Below are positions 15,573-24,928 of a stretch of 64,000 nt of DNA, one piece after another. Under the pieces are notes generated by a model. The model searched no databases. It was given only the letters and a program-made list of their open reading frames with translations, and was not told the DNA's origin. The position numbers were made by a program, and so were the translations under genes. Position 1 is the stretch's first letter, and each line of letters opens with the position of its first letter. Source of the DNA: Terripilifer ovatus (lineage in GTDB: Bacteria > Pseudomonadota > Alphaproteobacteria > Rhizobiales > Beijerinckiaceae); assembly GCA_029222685.1 (NCBI GenBank), contig JARHVB010000002.1, positions 62,001 through 126,000 on the forward strand, given 5' to 3'.

Positions 15573-17095
15573 AAATCCGTGCTCAGATCGCTATGGTGCT
15601 GAACCTCGATAAATGTATCGGGTGCCACACCTGCTCGGTTACCTGCAAGAACGTCTGGACCAATCGCGAGGGCGTCGAATACGCCTGGTTCAACAATGTC
15701 GAGACCAAACCCGGCGTCGGCTATCCCAAGGAGTGGGAAAACCAGAAGAAGTGGAATGGCGGCTGGCGGCGCAAGAAGAATGGCCGCATCGAGCCGAAGA
15801 TGGGCGCCAAATGGCGTATCCTCGCCAACATCTTCGCCAACCCCGATCTGCCGGAGATCGACGACTACTACGAGCCGTTCACGTTCGATTATGAACACCT
15901 GCACACGGCGAAGGAATCGAAGGCCTTCCCCACGGCTCGCCCGCGTTCAGCCATCACCGGCGAGCGCATGGAAAAGATCGAGTGGGGCCCGAACTGGGAG
16001 GAGATCCTCGGCGGCGAGTTCGAAAAGCGCTCGAAAGATGTGAACTTCGAAGGTGTCCAGAAGGATATCTACGGACAGTTTGAAAACACCTTCATGATGT
16101 ACCTGCCGCGGCTATGCGAACATTGCCTCAACCCGGCCTGCGCCGCTGTTTGCCCGTCAGGCGCCATCTACAAGCGGGAAGAGGACGGCATTGTCCTGAT
16201 CGACCAGGACAAGTGCCGCGGTTGGCGCATGTGCGTTTCCGGCTGTCCCTACAAGAAGATCTACTACAACTGGTCGTCCGGAAAGTCGGAGAAGTGCATC
16301 TTCTGCTATCCCCGCATCGAGGCGGGGCAGCCGACGGTCTGTTCGGAGACCTGTGTCGGGCGCATCCGCTATCTCGGCGTCATCCTCTATGATGCCGACC
16401 GCATCGAGGCGGCCGCTACCACGCCCGATGAGAAGGATCTCTACCAGGCCCAGCTCGACGTTTTCCTTGACCCCAACGATCCTGCGGTCATCACCCAGGC
16501 GCGCGCCGATGGCATTCCCGACAACTGGCTGGAAGCCGCCAAGCTCTCGCCGGTGTGGAAGATGGCGATGGAATGGAAGATCGCCTTTCCGCTGCATCCG
16601 GAGTACCGGACGCTGCCGATGGTCTGGTATGTGCCGCCGCTCTCGCCGATCCAGTCTGCAGCCGCGGCAGGTAAAATGGGCGTAGACGGCGATATGCCGG
16701 ACGTGCGCAGCCTGCGCATCCCGCTTCAATATCTGGCCAATCTGCTGACCGCCGGAAAAGAAGAGCCGGTGGCGCTGGCGCTCGAACGCATGCTCGCGAT
16801 GCGCAGCTACATGCGGGCCAAGACGATCGACGGCCGCCTCGACGAGGCGATCGCGGCGCGGGTCGGCCTGACAGGGGCCGCCATCGACGAGATGTACAAG
16901 GTGATGGCCATTGCGAACTACGAGGATCGCTTCGTCATCCCGACTGCACACCGCGAATGGAGTGAGGATGCGCAAGACATGCGCGGCTCCTGCGGCTTCT
17001 CCTTCGGAAACGGCTGCTCGGGCGGCTCCACGGAGACCAATCTTTTCGGAACCAAGCAGGCCAAGCGGCCGACGAATCCGATGGAGATCGCGTGA
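15569..17095 (+). CDS. narH: Respiratory nitrate reductase beta subunit (iron-sulfur)
   Basis: A 508-residue electron-transfer subunit that wires NarI haem to NarG. Four cysteine groups are visible: CIGCHTCSVTC near residue 16, CEHCLNPACAAVCPSG, CRGWRMCVSGCPY, and CIFC with CSETC. In the third group tryptophan replaces one cysteine, the hallmark of the 3Fe-4S centre (FS4). Length is normal for the family. It starts inside the narG stop and ends on a GTGATGA overlap with narJ, so the subunits are made in coupled amounts. Confidence 0.97.
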   Translation: MKIRAQIAMVLNLDKCIGCHTCSVTCKNVWTNREGVEYAWFNNVETKPGVGYPKEWENQKKWNGGWRRKKNGRIEPKMGAKWRILANIFANPDLPEIDDYYEPFTFDYEHLHTAKESKAFPTARPRSAITGERMEKIEWGPNWEEILGGEFEKRSKDVNFEGVQKDIYGQFENTFMMYLPRLCEHCLNPACAAVCPSGAIYKREEDGIVLIDQDKCRGWRMCVSGCPYKKIYYNWSSGKSEKCIFCYPRIEAGQPTVCSETCVGRIRYLGVILYDADRIEAAATTPDEKDLYQAQLDVFLDPNDPAVITQARADGIPDNWLEAAKLSPVWKMAMEWKIAFPLHPEYRTLPMVWYVPPLSPIQSAAAAGKMGVDGDMPDVRSLRIPLQYLANLLTAGKEEPVALALERMLAMRSYMRAKTIDGRLDEAIAARVGLTGAAIDEMYKVMAIANYEDRFVIPTAHREWSEDAQDMRGSCGFSFGNGCSGGSTETNLFGTKQAKRPTNPMEIA

Positions 17096-17799
17096 TGACC
17101 GCACAGCCTTCAAACAAAACTTTCAAGGCTCTTTCGGCGCTCCTGACCTACCCTACCGGGGAACTTACGATGGCGGTTCCGGAAATCGCAGCGGCGATCC
17201 GGGATGAGCGGTTGGTATCGCAGAAAGCGGTGCGGCAGTTGCAGCCTCTGTTTGCAGACCTGAGTACGTCAGACCTGTACGATCTGCAGGAACGCTATGT
17301 TGCATTGTTCGACAAGACGCGGCGTCACTCGCTGCATCTCTTCGAGCATATTCACGGCGAGAGCCGTGATCGGGGCCAGGCGATGGTCGATCTGGTCGCG
17401 CATTATGAGCGTGGCGGACTTCTCATCGCCGCGAATGAATTGCCCGATTTCATTCCGCTCTTCCTGGAGTTTCTCTCCGCCCGGCCGCTTCAAGAGGCGC
17501 GAGGCCTGCTCAAGGAGACGACTCATATCCTCTCGTTGCTCGAGGAAAGACTGGCCAAGCGAAACGCAGGCTACGCCGCCGTATTCACGGCCATACTTTC
17601 GATCGTCGGCGGTACTGCCGTGATCGCCGGTGCGGTCGAAACCGACGACGAGCCGGACGACTTGGCTGCGATCGACGCCGCCTGGGAAGAAACGGCTGTC
17701 ACCTTCGGTCCTGGAAATGCAACCGATGGCTGTTCTGTCGATCGGTTGAGAATCCAGATGCGTGCCGCCAATCGCGACGTGCGGCACGGCGCAGCCTAG
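17095..17799 (+). CDS. narJ: Nitrate reductase molybdenum-cofactor assembly chaperone
   Basis: A 234-residue all-helical chaperone of the TorD/NarJ family, with LSALLTYPTGEL near the start and the strongly conserved HLFEHIHGESRDRGQAMVDLVAHYERGGL. It binds the NarG N-terminus, holds it until Fe-S and Mo-bis-MGD are inserted, and is not part of the final enzyme. The start may be GTG 17092 or ATG 17095; both overlap the narH stop. The acidic C-terminal part (TDDEPDDLAAIDAAWEE) is usual for the family. Confidence 0.94.
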   Translation: MTAQPSNKTFKALSALLTYPTGELTMAVPEIAAAIRDERLVSQKAVRQLQPLFADLSTSDLYDLQERYVALFDKTRRHSLHLFEHIHGESRDRGQAMVDLVAHYERGGLLIAANELPDFIPLFLEFLSARPLQEARGLLKETTHILSLLEERLAKRNAGYAAVFTAILSIVGGTAVIAGAVETDDEPDDLAAIDAAWEETAVTFGPGNATDGCSVDRLRIQMRAANRDVRHGAA

Positions 17800-17812
17800 C
17801 GGAGGAAATGCA

Positions 17813-18592
17813 ATGTCCAATGCCATCAACTACGCGCTTTTTGGCTGGTATCCCTATCTCTGCCTGACGGTGTTTCTCCTCGGCAGCCTCCTCAGGTTCG
17901 ACCGCGAGCAGTACACGTGGAAGACGGGGTCCTCCCAACTCCTGAGACGGCGCCAGCTTCGCTGGGGTTCCAATCTCTTTCACGTGGGCATCCTGGCGAT
18001 CTTCGGCGGACATTTCGTCGGCCTACTGATGCCGATCTGGATCTTTGACATGCTCGGCATCTCACACAGCTTCAAACAGGGGCTCGCGATCGTTGTCGGC
18101 GGCATTGCCGGCATTGCCTGTTTCATCGGCATCGCGCTTCTTGCCCATCGCCGGCTGTTCGATGCCCGGATCCGAAAAACCTCCAGTTTTGGCGACATCG
18201 CCATCCTGTTGCTGCTCTGGCTCCAGCTCACGCTCGGCCTTTCCACCATCTTCGTTTCGCTCGGCCATATGGACGGCCATGAAATGGTGAAATTCATGAA
18301 TTGGGCACAGGGGATTCTCACCTTGCAGCCTTCGGCCTCCGCCTATGTGTCGGACGTGCATCCGATCTTCAAGGCTCATCTCTTTCTGGGGATGACCATC
18401 TTCCTGGTCTTTCCGTTCACGAGGCTGGTCCATGTCTGGAGCGCGCCGGTCTGGTATCTCGGCCGCCCGGGCTATCAGGTTGTGCGCACGCGCTTTGCGG
18501 GGCGTCGCTCATCTACACCTGTTCCGGCGGTCCGGTTCCCTGCGCCTGGGCGGTCGGTCGCCACGGCTCCCATCCGCCAGCCTGCGGAGTAG
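17813..18592 (+). CDS. narI: Respiratory nitrate reductase gamma subunit (cytochrome b)
   Basis: A 259-residue membrane subunit with five helices that oxidises quinol and carries two b haems. Candidate axial histidines are H57 and H67 (FHVGILAIFGGH) and H189 and H207 (HLFLGMTIFLVFPFTRLVH), matching the known H/H pairs at the ends of helices 2 and 5. GGAGG lies before ATG 17813. The C-terminal tail of about 25 residues, rich in Pro, Arg and Ala, is longer than in the E. coli protein. The reductase is anchored facing the cytoplasm. Confidence 0.95.
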   Translation: MSNAINYALFGWYPYLCLTVFLLGSLLRFDREQYTWKTGSSQLLRRRQLRWGSNLFHVGILAIFGGHFVGLLMPIWIFDMLGISHSFKQGLAIVVGGIAGIACFIGIALLAHRRLFDARIRKTSSFGDIAILLLLWLQLTLGLSTIFVSLGHMDGHEMVKFMNWAQGILTLQPSASAYVSDVHPIFKAHLFLGMTIFLVFPFTRLVHVWSAPVWYLGRPGYQVVRTRFAGRRSSTPVPAVRFPAPGRSVATAPIRQPAE

Positions 18593-18595
18593 ATC

Positions 18596-19498
18596 ATGAC
18601 CGTGCTCATCATCAACCACGCGGCCAAACGCAAACCATCCTCCGAGCATCCGCACGATCATCGCCCCGCGACACCCGACACGAAGCCATCGCGTGAACGC
18701 GTGGCGATGCCACCGGTGACCGTCAATGGCGTGACCATATCGCGTAAGGCAATTGCCGCCGAGGTGCAGAACTTCCCGGCCCGCAATCCCGGCGAGGGCT
18801 GGAGGGCGGCGACACGCGCTCTGGTCATTCGTGAATTGCTTCTGCAGGAAGCGCGGCGTCTCAATATTTGCGCAGAACAGAAAGCCGACGCGGACGGTCG
18901 TCGGGAGACGGAAGAAGACGCGCAGGTGCGCACCCTCATCGAACGCGAAGTCCGCATCCCGGAGGCGGACGACGAGACGGTCCGCCGGTTCTACAACAAC
19001 AACCTTCGCCGCTTCGTAACGCCGTCGCTCTACGAAGCCGATCACATCCTGATCGGTGCGCGCCGCGATGATAATGAAGCTTTCATGGCGGCCCGCGAAA
19101 GGGCCTCATCGCTGAGAACCACCTTGGCGAGTGCACCGGAGCGTTTCGCGGCATTGGCACGCGACTGCTCGGATTGCCCATCGGCGTCCATTGGAGGCAG
19201 CCTGGGCCAGATCGGGCCTGGCGACACGACACCGGAGTTCGAAGCCGCTCTCATCGAGCTTGCTCCAGGCGATATCTCGGCGCCGGTGGAGACGCGCTAC
19301 GGCGTCCACCTCATTCGCCTGATGCGGCGGATTGACGGCTGCCAGCTTCCGTTCGAAGCCGTGCGGGAGCGCATCGCCTCGTATCTGGTCGAGCACGTCC
19401 AACGGCAAGCGACAGCACAATATCTGTCTCTCCTTGTCGGCCAGGCCGATATCAGCGGAATTGCGATCGACGGTTCGTCGTCGCCGCTGGTGCAGTGA
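18596..19498 (+). CDS. Parvulin-type peptidyl-prolyl isomerase of the nar operon
   Basis: A 300-residue protein with no signal peptide. The parvulin domain runs over about residues 145-245: YEADHILIGA, FAALARDCSDCPSASIGGSLGQIGPG, FEAALIELAPGDISAPVETRYGVHLIRL. A helical NifM/SurA-like N-terminal region (about 45-130) precedes it and a short helical C-terminus follows. Parvulins of this cytoplasmic NifM-like type often follow narI and are thought to help fold or assemble the reductase. It starts three bases after narI, so it is in the same transcript. The first 37 residues are poorly conserved-looking, and MPPVTVNGVTISRK (ATG at 18707) could be the true start. Confidence 0.88.
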   Translation: MTVLIINHAAKRKPSSEHPHDHRPATPDTKPSRERVAMPPVTVNGVTISRKAIAAEVQNFPARNPGEGWRAATRALVIRELLLQEARRLNICAEQKADADGRRETEEDAQVRTLIEREVRIPEADDETVRRFYNNNLRRFVTPSLYEADHILIGARRDDNEAFMAARERASSLRTTLASAPERFAALARDCSDCPSASIGGSLGQIGPGDTTPEFEAALIELAPGDISAPVETRYGVHLIRLMRRIDGCQLPFEAVRERIASYLVEHVQRQATAQYLSLLVGQADISGIAIDGSSSPLVQ

Positions 19499-19507
19499 GG
19501 GGATGCG

Positions 19508-19792
19508 ATGCTTGGAAACCTCATTGCTTCGCTGGAAGATCCGAAAGTCGCCATGAGCCTCGTCGCAGCCTTCGACGAGCCGGCGCTCGCGGCGCGGTTG
19601 GCTGCGGCTGCCGATAAATCCGGTCGCACGCCGGCCGATATCGTTGGTTCAACCGTACGCAATTTCATGGAGACCGCGTCCGATGATCTGTGGACCCAGC
19701 TCATCGGCATCATGAACCGCGCGGACGATCCGGGCCTCGCGGCCATGCGCGCGATTCTCGAAAAAGCCCTGCCGCAGACAAAAGGAATATGA
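19508..19792 (+). CDS. Small hypothetical protein in the nar operon
   Basis: A 94-residue protein predicted to be all alpha-helical (MLGNLIASLEDPKVAMSLVAAF at the start, then RNFMETASDDLWTQLIGIMNRADDPGLAAMRAILEKAL). I do not recognise a family. It has no signal peptide, membrane helix or cysteine. It sits nine bases after the isomerase gene and overlaps moeA by ATGA (19789-19792), so it is surely translated within the nar-moe transcript. A role as a helper in reductase or cofactor assembly is only inference from position. Confidence 0.75.
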   Translation: MLGNLIASLEDPKVAMSLVAAFDEPALAARLAAAADKSGRTPADIVGSTVRNFMETASDDLWTQLIGIMNRADDPGLAAMRAILEKALPQTKGI

Positions 19793-21045
19793 AGATGCGT
19801 GCCGTCGATCGCGATGGTTGCTTCGATCCAGGCATGCACATGGTATCCTTCGATACCGCGCGGCGTGCCGCCGCCGCCCTCGCTCGGCCGCTCGATCGGT
19901 CGGAAGAGGTGCCGCTGGCTCATGCCGTCGGCCGTATCCTGGCGACGGGGATCGAGGCTCCGCGTGCCCTCCCGCCCTTCGATCAGGCGGCAATGGACGG
20001 ATATGCCGTTCGCCTGTCGGGCAGGGCGGGCGTGCCGTTGGTCCTTCCCCTGGGTGGCCGTACCAATGCCGGAGATCCGCCGGGCGTACTGGCGCTCGGC
20101 ACGGCGCATCGCGTCATGACCGGCGCGGCCTTGCCGCGCGGCGCCGATACCGTCGTGATGCAGGAGCACGTCACGCTCAGGGGCGACCTCGTGCAGGTCG
20201 GGTGCGATATCGAGCCTGGCGCCCATATCCGAAGGGTTGGCGAGGACGTCGCGCAAGGAATGACTGTTCTTCAACCGGGCCGTCCGATCGGCTGGGCCGA
20301 GATTGCGCTTCTCAGAGCCCTCGGCATCAGGACGGTCCCGGTTATCCGCCCTTTGCAGATCGCAGTTCTCACGACCGGTTCCGAACTTCGCGATGCCGGC
20401 GAGCCACTGCCTGCAGGCGCCATTTACGACTCCAACGGGCCTATGCTGGCCGCGCTTCTGGGGGCGCCAAACGCGCGTATCACGTCGCTGAGCGTTCCTG
20501 ACGACTTGGCCGCCACCGCGCAGGCGCTCGAAACCCAGGCGGGATTGGTTGATCTTGTGATCACCACTGCCGGCATGTCGGTTGGAGACGAGGATCACGT
20601 ACGCAATGCCGCGGCTCGCGCCGGTGGATGGCTCGACATCGTCAAAGTGGCGATGAAGCCCGGCAAGCCGCTGGCGTTCGGCAAGATCGGGGACGCGTAT
20701 TTCGTCGGTTTGCCGGGCAACCCGCAGGCTGCCGCCTGCGGCGCGCTGGCCTTCGTGCGCCCGATGATGAGACGGCTGCTCGGTCAGGCTCCCGCGGACC
20801 CGATCACGGCCGAGATCGCCTTCACATGTGCTCGCAAACCGGATCGCACGGAACTGCTGCCGGTGAGCCTGAGCGTCGAGCAAGGCCGATTGACTGCCCA
20901 TCGCTGCGGACCGGATGGCTCCCACAGAATGATGCCAATGGTGTCCGCCGACGCCATCGCGGTCGTGCCCGGCTCATCAATACCTGCACAGGCTGGCACC
21001 TGCCTCGAAGTACTTCCGTTCGATCAGCCGCGAATTGGAGGATAG
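19789..21045 (+). CDS. moeA: Molybdopterin molybdenumtransferase
   Basis: A 418-residue MoeA that inserts molybdate into adenylylated molybdopterin. Conserved blocks are [73 protein letters not shown] and [26 protein letters not shown], covering domains I-IV in order. It overlaps the 94-residue gene by ATGA; a second ATG at 19795 is possible. Its place in the nar operon suggests a dedicated copy that raises cofactor supply when nitrate reductase is made. Confidence 0.93.
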   Translation: MKMRAVDRDGCFDPGMHMVSFDTARRAAAALARPLDRSEEVPLAHAVGRILATGIEAPRALPPFDQAAMDGYAVRLSGRAGVPLVLPLGGRTNAGDPPGVLALGTAHRVMTGAALPRGADTVVMQEHVTLRGDLVQVGCDIEPGAHIRRVGEDVAQGMTVLQPGRPIGWAEIALLRALGIRTVPVIRPLQIAVLTTGSELRDAGEPLPAGAIYDSNGPMLAALLGAPNARITSLSVPDDLAATAQALETQAGLVDLVITTAGMSVGDEDHVRNAAARAGGWLDIVKVAMKPGKPLAFGKIGDAYFVGLPGNPQAAACGALAFVRPMMRRLLGQAPADPITAEIAFTCARKPDRTELLPVSLSVEQGRLTAHRCGPDGSHRMMPMVSADAIAVVPGSSIPAQAGTCLEVLPFDQPRIGG

Positions 21046-21050
21046 CTGGC

Positions 21051-22049
21051 ATGGCCTGTTCTCTGGTCGACAATTTCGGGCGCCGTATCAGCTACCTGCG
21101 TCTATCAGTGACGGACCGCTGCGACCTGCGCTGTGTTTATTGCATGGCGGAGCAAATGACCTTCGTTCCGCGCCGTGAACTTCTCACTCTGGAAGAACTC
21201 GATCGGCTGGCGTCGGCTTTCATCGTCCGCGGGGTTTCGAAGATCCGCATCACGGGCGGGGAGCCTTTGGTGCGCAAGGGTATCTTGACCCTGGTGCAAG
21301 GGTTGTCGCGCCACCTCGCGACGGGTATGCTCAAGGAACTGACCCTCACCACGAACGGAACGCTCCTTGCCGGGCATGCCGAAGCTCTGGCGCGAGCCGG
21401 CGTCCGGCGTATCAATGTTTCTCTCGATACGCTCGACGCGGCGCGGTTTCGTTCGATCACGCGGCGAGGTACGCTCGGCGTCGTCATGGACGGACTGCGG
21501 GCCGCGCGCGAAGCCGGCCTGCATGTCAAGCTCAACACCGTCGCGCTGAAAGGAATCACCGAGAGCGAGATCCATGATCTGATTGTCTTCGCTCACCGTC
21601 AGGCAATGGATCTGACGCTGATCGAGACCATGCCGCTCGGCGATATCGGCGAAGACCGCACCAACCAGTATCTGCCGTTGACGGAGTTGCGGCGCCTGAT
21701 CGAGACGCGCTGGACGCTGACCGATACGCGGGAGCGTACCGGTGGGCCCGCGCGCTATGCCCGCGTCCGCGAAACGGGGGGCAGGATCGGCTTCATCACC
21801 CCGATGAGCCACGCATTCTGCGAAAGCTGCAACCGCGTGCGGGTGAGCGCGACGGGAGTGCTTTACACCTGTCTCGGCCAGGAAGACCGTGCCGACCTGA
21901 GGAGAGCGCTTCGTGGTTCCGAGGCGGACGATGCACTCCACGCCGTCATCGACAAGGCAATCCAAACGAAGCCGCGCGGTCATGACTTTCAGATCGATCG
22001 AGGTGGGCGGCCGGCGCTCGCACGTCACATGTCGACGCTCGGCGGATGA
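21051..22049 (+). CDS. moaA: GTP 3',8-cyclase (molybdenum cofactor step 1)
   Basis: A 332-residue radical SAM enzyme that makes the first pterin intermediate from GTP with MoaC. The N-terminal cluster motif is CDLRCVYC (CX3CX2C), followed by the SAM-binding ITGGEPLVR. The C-terminal GTP-side cluster motif is [18 protein letters not shown], and the protein ends in a Gly-Gly needed for catalysis. It starts five bases after moeA with GGAGG close by. No moaC, moaD or moaE is in the window, so those must be elsewhere. Confidence 0.95.
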   Translation: MACSLVDNFGRRISYLRLSVTDRCDLRCVYCMAEQMTFVPRRELLTLEELDRLASAFIVRGVSKIRITGGEPLVRKGILTLVQGLSRHLATGMLKELTLTTNGTLLAGHAEALARAGVRRINVSLDTLDAARFRSITRRGTLGVVMDGLRAAREAGLHVKLNTVALKGITESEIHDLIVFAHRQAMDLTLIETMPLGDIGEDRTNQYLPLTELRRLIETRWTLTDTRERTGGPARYARVRETGGRIGFITPMSHAFCESCNRVRVSATGVLYTCLGQEDRADLRRALRGSEADDALHAVIDKAIQTKPRGHDFQIDRGGRPALARHMSTLGG

Positions 22050-22174
22050 GGCAAATGTCCGATCCAGCCCGCCATCGAGGACTGCGGCCCGACGCGCGCG
22101 AAAGCATCTGCTTCCGTATCGATGCCTGGGCCGTCGGTGCCTGTCATCAGGCGCGATGGTAAAGGAGATCTCGC

Positions 22175-22798
22175 ATGCAGTTCGCTGATCGTAACCATCC
22201 CATCACCGCGATCGTCTATTCCGACAGCGCGCGATTCGAGGTTTTTCTGCAGGAAACGACCGCGGCCATGGCCGGTCGCGGCATGCGATTGGCCGGTCTC
22301 ATCCAGCGCAGCGAGCCGAGACCCGGTCGCCCGAAATGCGACATGCATCTGCTGGATCTCGCGAGCGGCGAAGGTCATCGCATATCCGACGACCGCGGCC
22401 CTCATGCTCGCGGTTGCGTCCTGAACATGGATCGCTTGCTTCGCGCCTGCGAAAAAACAGAAGCGGGCTTATCCGGCCTGACCGATCTCCTGGTCCTGTG
22501 CAAATTCGGAAAGGCCGAGGTTGAAGGCAGCGGTTTCAGAGCGCTGATCGCCAAGGCGCTTGAACGGTCTGTTCCGGTGCTGATCGGTGTCCCGCTGGTC
22601 AATCTTCTGCCATTTCGCGCGTTCTCCGGCGAGTTCGCGCGCGTGATCGAACTGTCCGAGTTCGGTTCCGATCCGCTCGCTGCAGTGGAGATCGACGCCT
22701 TACCGACGCGCGATCCAATGACGGGGCTGCATGAACTGATCGCCGGAAAAGAGACCGCCTGTCGGTCCAGCTATCTGCAGGAGGTGAGCGATGGATGA
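22175..22798 (+). CDS. DUF2478 family protein
   Basis: A 207-residue cytoplasmic protein matching DUF2478 in its blocks AIVYSDS near the start, RGMRLAGLIQRSE, CDMHLLDLASGE, GCVLNMDRLLRACE, LVLCKFGKAEVEGSGF and PVLIGVPLVNLLPFRAF. The family resembles NTPases of the THEP1 type and is often found with molybdate or nitrate genes, but its reaction is not established. A clear AAAGGAG precedes ATG 22175. The 125 bases between moaA and this gene contain nothing recognisable. It overlaps the next gene by eight bases. Confidence 0.8.
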   Translation: MQFADRNHPITAIVYSDSARFEVFLQETTAAMAGRGMRLAGLIQRSEPRPGRPKCDMHLLDLASGEGHRISDDRGPHARGCVLNMDRLLRACEKTEAGLSGLTDLLVLCKFGKAEVEGSGFRALIAKALERSVPVLIGVPLVNLLPFRAFSGEFARVIELSEFGSDPLAAVEIDALPTRDPMTGLHELIAGKETACRSSYLQEVSDG

Positions 22799-23264
22799 TG
22801 TGACACTGGCGCGCGCATTGCACGTCCTTGCCGTGATCCACTGGATCGGCGGACTGGCCTTCGTAACGCTGATCATATTGCCGCTGGCCAGGTCGCGTCG
22901 CACCGCGGAGGAAGGCCTGGCGCTTTTCGAAAGCGTGGAACGGCGTTTCTCGGCGCAGGTGCGCATCTCCATTCCGCTTGTCGGCGTGACGGGGATTTGG
23001 ATGGCCTATCGGCTGGACCTTTGGGATCGTTTCATCGATCCGAATTTCTGGTGGATGGGCGCAATGCTCGGCCTGTGGCTCGTCTTCATGCTCATGCTTT
23101 TCGTGATCGAACCGCTTGCGCACACAAAGTTCGAGAACAGCGCCCGCCGAGATCCGGCCGCCACATTCGGCCGCATGAGCCGTCTTCATGAATTCCTTCT
23201 GCTGCTCGCGGCCATCACGGCGTTCGGGGTGGTTGCCGGAGCTCATGGATTCAATTTCTTCTGA
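22791..23264 (+). CDS. Small haem-type membrane protein (CopD-like)
   Basis: A 157-residue protein with four membrane helices. Histidines at helix ends (LARALHVLAVIHWIGGLAF, and RLHEFLLLLAAITAFGVVAGAHG) resemble the haem-binding or copper-binding histidines of the CopD/cytochrome b561-like superfamily. It lies between DUF2478 and nnrS and overlaps DUF2478 by eight bases. Such proteins recur beside nnrS in denitrification loci. A role in nitric-oxide or haem handling is a reasonable inference but unproven. Confidence 0.75.
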   Translation: MDDVTLARALHVLAVIHWIGGLAFVTLIILPLARSRRTAEEGLALFESVERRFSAQVRISIPLVGVTGIWMAYRLDLWDRFIDPNFWWMGAMLGLWLVFMLMLFVIEPLAHTKFENSARRDPAATFGRMSRLHEFLLLLAAITAFGVVAGAHGFNFF

Positions 23265-23294
23265 CGCGGCACAAGCCGTTGGAGCTGCCCGGCC

Positions 23295-24494
23295 ATGAAA
23301 CGCACAGCCAAGACACGAAGGTCGTGGAGCGGTCCGCCCCTGTGGAGCTATGGATTCCGCCCCTTCTTCCTGGGCGCCGCGCTCTGGGCCGCGGCGGCGA
23401 TCGCCATCTGGCCGCCGTTCTTCACGGGCGAGATCGAAATTCCGACGGCTTTTTCACCAGTCGACTGGCACATTCACGAGATGATCTATGGCTATGGTTC
23501 GGCCGTCGTCGCCGGGTTTCTGTTGACGGCAATCCCGAATTGGACGGGGCGCCTGCCTGTTGCCGGCTGGCCGCTCGTTCTGCTCGCCATACTGTGGGCC
23601 GCAGGTCGGGCGGCGGTTTTCCTTTCCGCGAAAACGGGATGGATGCCGGCCGCACTGCTGGATACGGGCTTTCTTCTGATATTTGCCGCAGTTGCCGCGC
23701 GCGAGGTCATCGCGGGAAAGAACCGGCGCAACGTCAAGGTTGTCGCTTTGGTGCTCATGCTCGCGGCCGCCAATGCCGGCTTCCACATCGAGGCGGCGAT
23801 GATTGGAACCGCCTCGATCTCGGCTCGCGCAGGTCTTGCCGTCATCGTCTTCCTGATCCTGCTGATCGGCGGCCGCGTGGTGCCGAGCTTCACGCATAAC
23901 TGGCTTGCCAGAAAAGAATTGGCGGTGCGTCCGGTGCCGTTCGGCAGGCCGGATGGCATAGTGATGGCGCTCTCGGCTCTCGCCCTCCTGCTGTGGGTCG
24001 TCAATGCCGAATGGAATTTGACCGGCACGCTGCTTCTTGCCGCCGGCACCGCCAATTTCTGGCGGCTCTCCCGCTGGCGAGGCTGGACGACGCGATCGGA
24101 TCGGCTGGTCCTCGTGCTTCATGCCGGCTTCTTCCTGGCCGCTCTCGGCTTTCTCTTCGCAGGTGCTCGCGTATTCGCGCCGAGCCTCGTTTCACCGGCC
24201 ACTGCCACTCATGTCTGGGCAATTGGCGCCATTGGGACCATGACCCTTGCGATGATGACTCGCGCGACGCTCGGCCATGTCGGGCGGGCGCTCACCGCGT
24301 CCCGTGGCACACAGTTCGTCTATCTTGCGGTGATCGCGGCGATGTTTGCACGGATCGCGATGGAATTGTTCCCGATCGTGATGTTGCCGCTGATGTATAT
24401 GGCGGCGATCGCCTGGGTCGCTGCGTTCGCCGGCTTCGTCATTGTATACGGGCGGATGCTCGCGGAACCGAAGCGCGCTCAAGCGGAGGGGTAA
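23295..24494 (+). CDS. nnrS: NnrS family haem/copper membrane protein
   Basis: A 399-residue protein with about twelve membrane helices. Signature blocks are LWSYGFRPFFLGAALWA, DWHIHEMIYGYGSAVVAGFLLTAIPNWTG, and FLILLIGGRVVPSFTHN; a further block, TLAMMTRATLGHVGR, lies in the C-terminal half. NnrS proteins bind haem and copper and protect cells from nitrosative stress, mainly by lowering iron-nitrosyl damage; they are controlled by NnrR/Dnr-type regulators. It ends the nar locus and links it to nitric-oxide defence, although no nitrite or nitric-oxide reductase genes are present here. Confidence 0.92.
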   Translation: MKRTAKTRRSWSGPPLWSYGFRPFFLGAALWAAAAIAIWPPFFTGEIEIPTAFSPVDWHIHEMIYGYGSAVVAGFLLTAIPNWTGRLPVAGWPLVLLAILWAAGRAAVFLSAKTGWMPAALLDTGFLLIFAAVAAREVIAGKNRRNVKVVALVLMLAAANAGFHIEAAMIGTASISARAGLAVIVFLILLIGGRVVPSFTHNWLARKELAVRPVPFGRPDGIVMALSALALLLWVVNAEWNLTGTLLLAAGTANFWRLSRWRGWTTRSDRLVLVLHAGFFLAALGFLFAGARVFAPSLVSPATATHVWAIGAIGTMTLAMMTRATLGHVGRALTASRGTQFVYLAVIAAMFARIAMELFPIVMLPLMYMAAIAWVAAFAGFVIVYGRMLAEPKRAQAEG

Positions 24495-24928
24495 TCCGGC
24501 TTTGGGTGTCATATCGGCACAGATGCTTCTTAGCGGAGACACTTCTTGCGTTGTGCCGAAACGCATGTTTCGGCTGCCGCATGTCGTGCTAGCCTCAATG
24601 CTTCCTGTCTGCTCAACGGGGTCAGCATGGACGACACTATTCCGACTATTTCTCGAAGAGCGCTGATTCGGGCATCAGCCACGTCCCTGTCGCCAAAGCG
24701 GTCGTACTGCTGCAACGCCATATCCGCGGCCTAGACCGCGCAACCGGAGGCATTGAAGACAATAGCGGCGCGTGATCGCGTCAGCGATCTGCTTGTTCCG
24801 TTCTGGCATGCGTTGTGCTTGCCCTGCTTGTTTGGCCTAACATCTCGACGGTGCCCTGCACGGTCTAGCTGTCACTCTCAGAAGCCGAACGCTTGAGGAC
24901 GTTTCTTCAACCAAAGGTGGAATGAGTG
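24495..24928. other. Gap after nnrS
   Basis: About 430 bases with only short, unsupported open frames. The end (24911-24919, CCAAAGGTGG) is the ribosome site of the next gene. No clear terminator or operator is seen. Confidence 0.5.
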
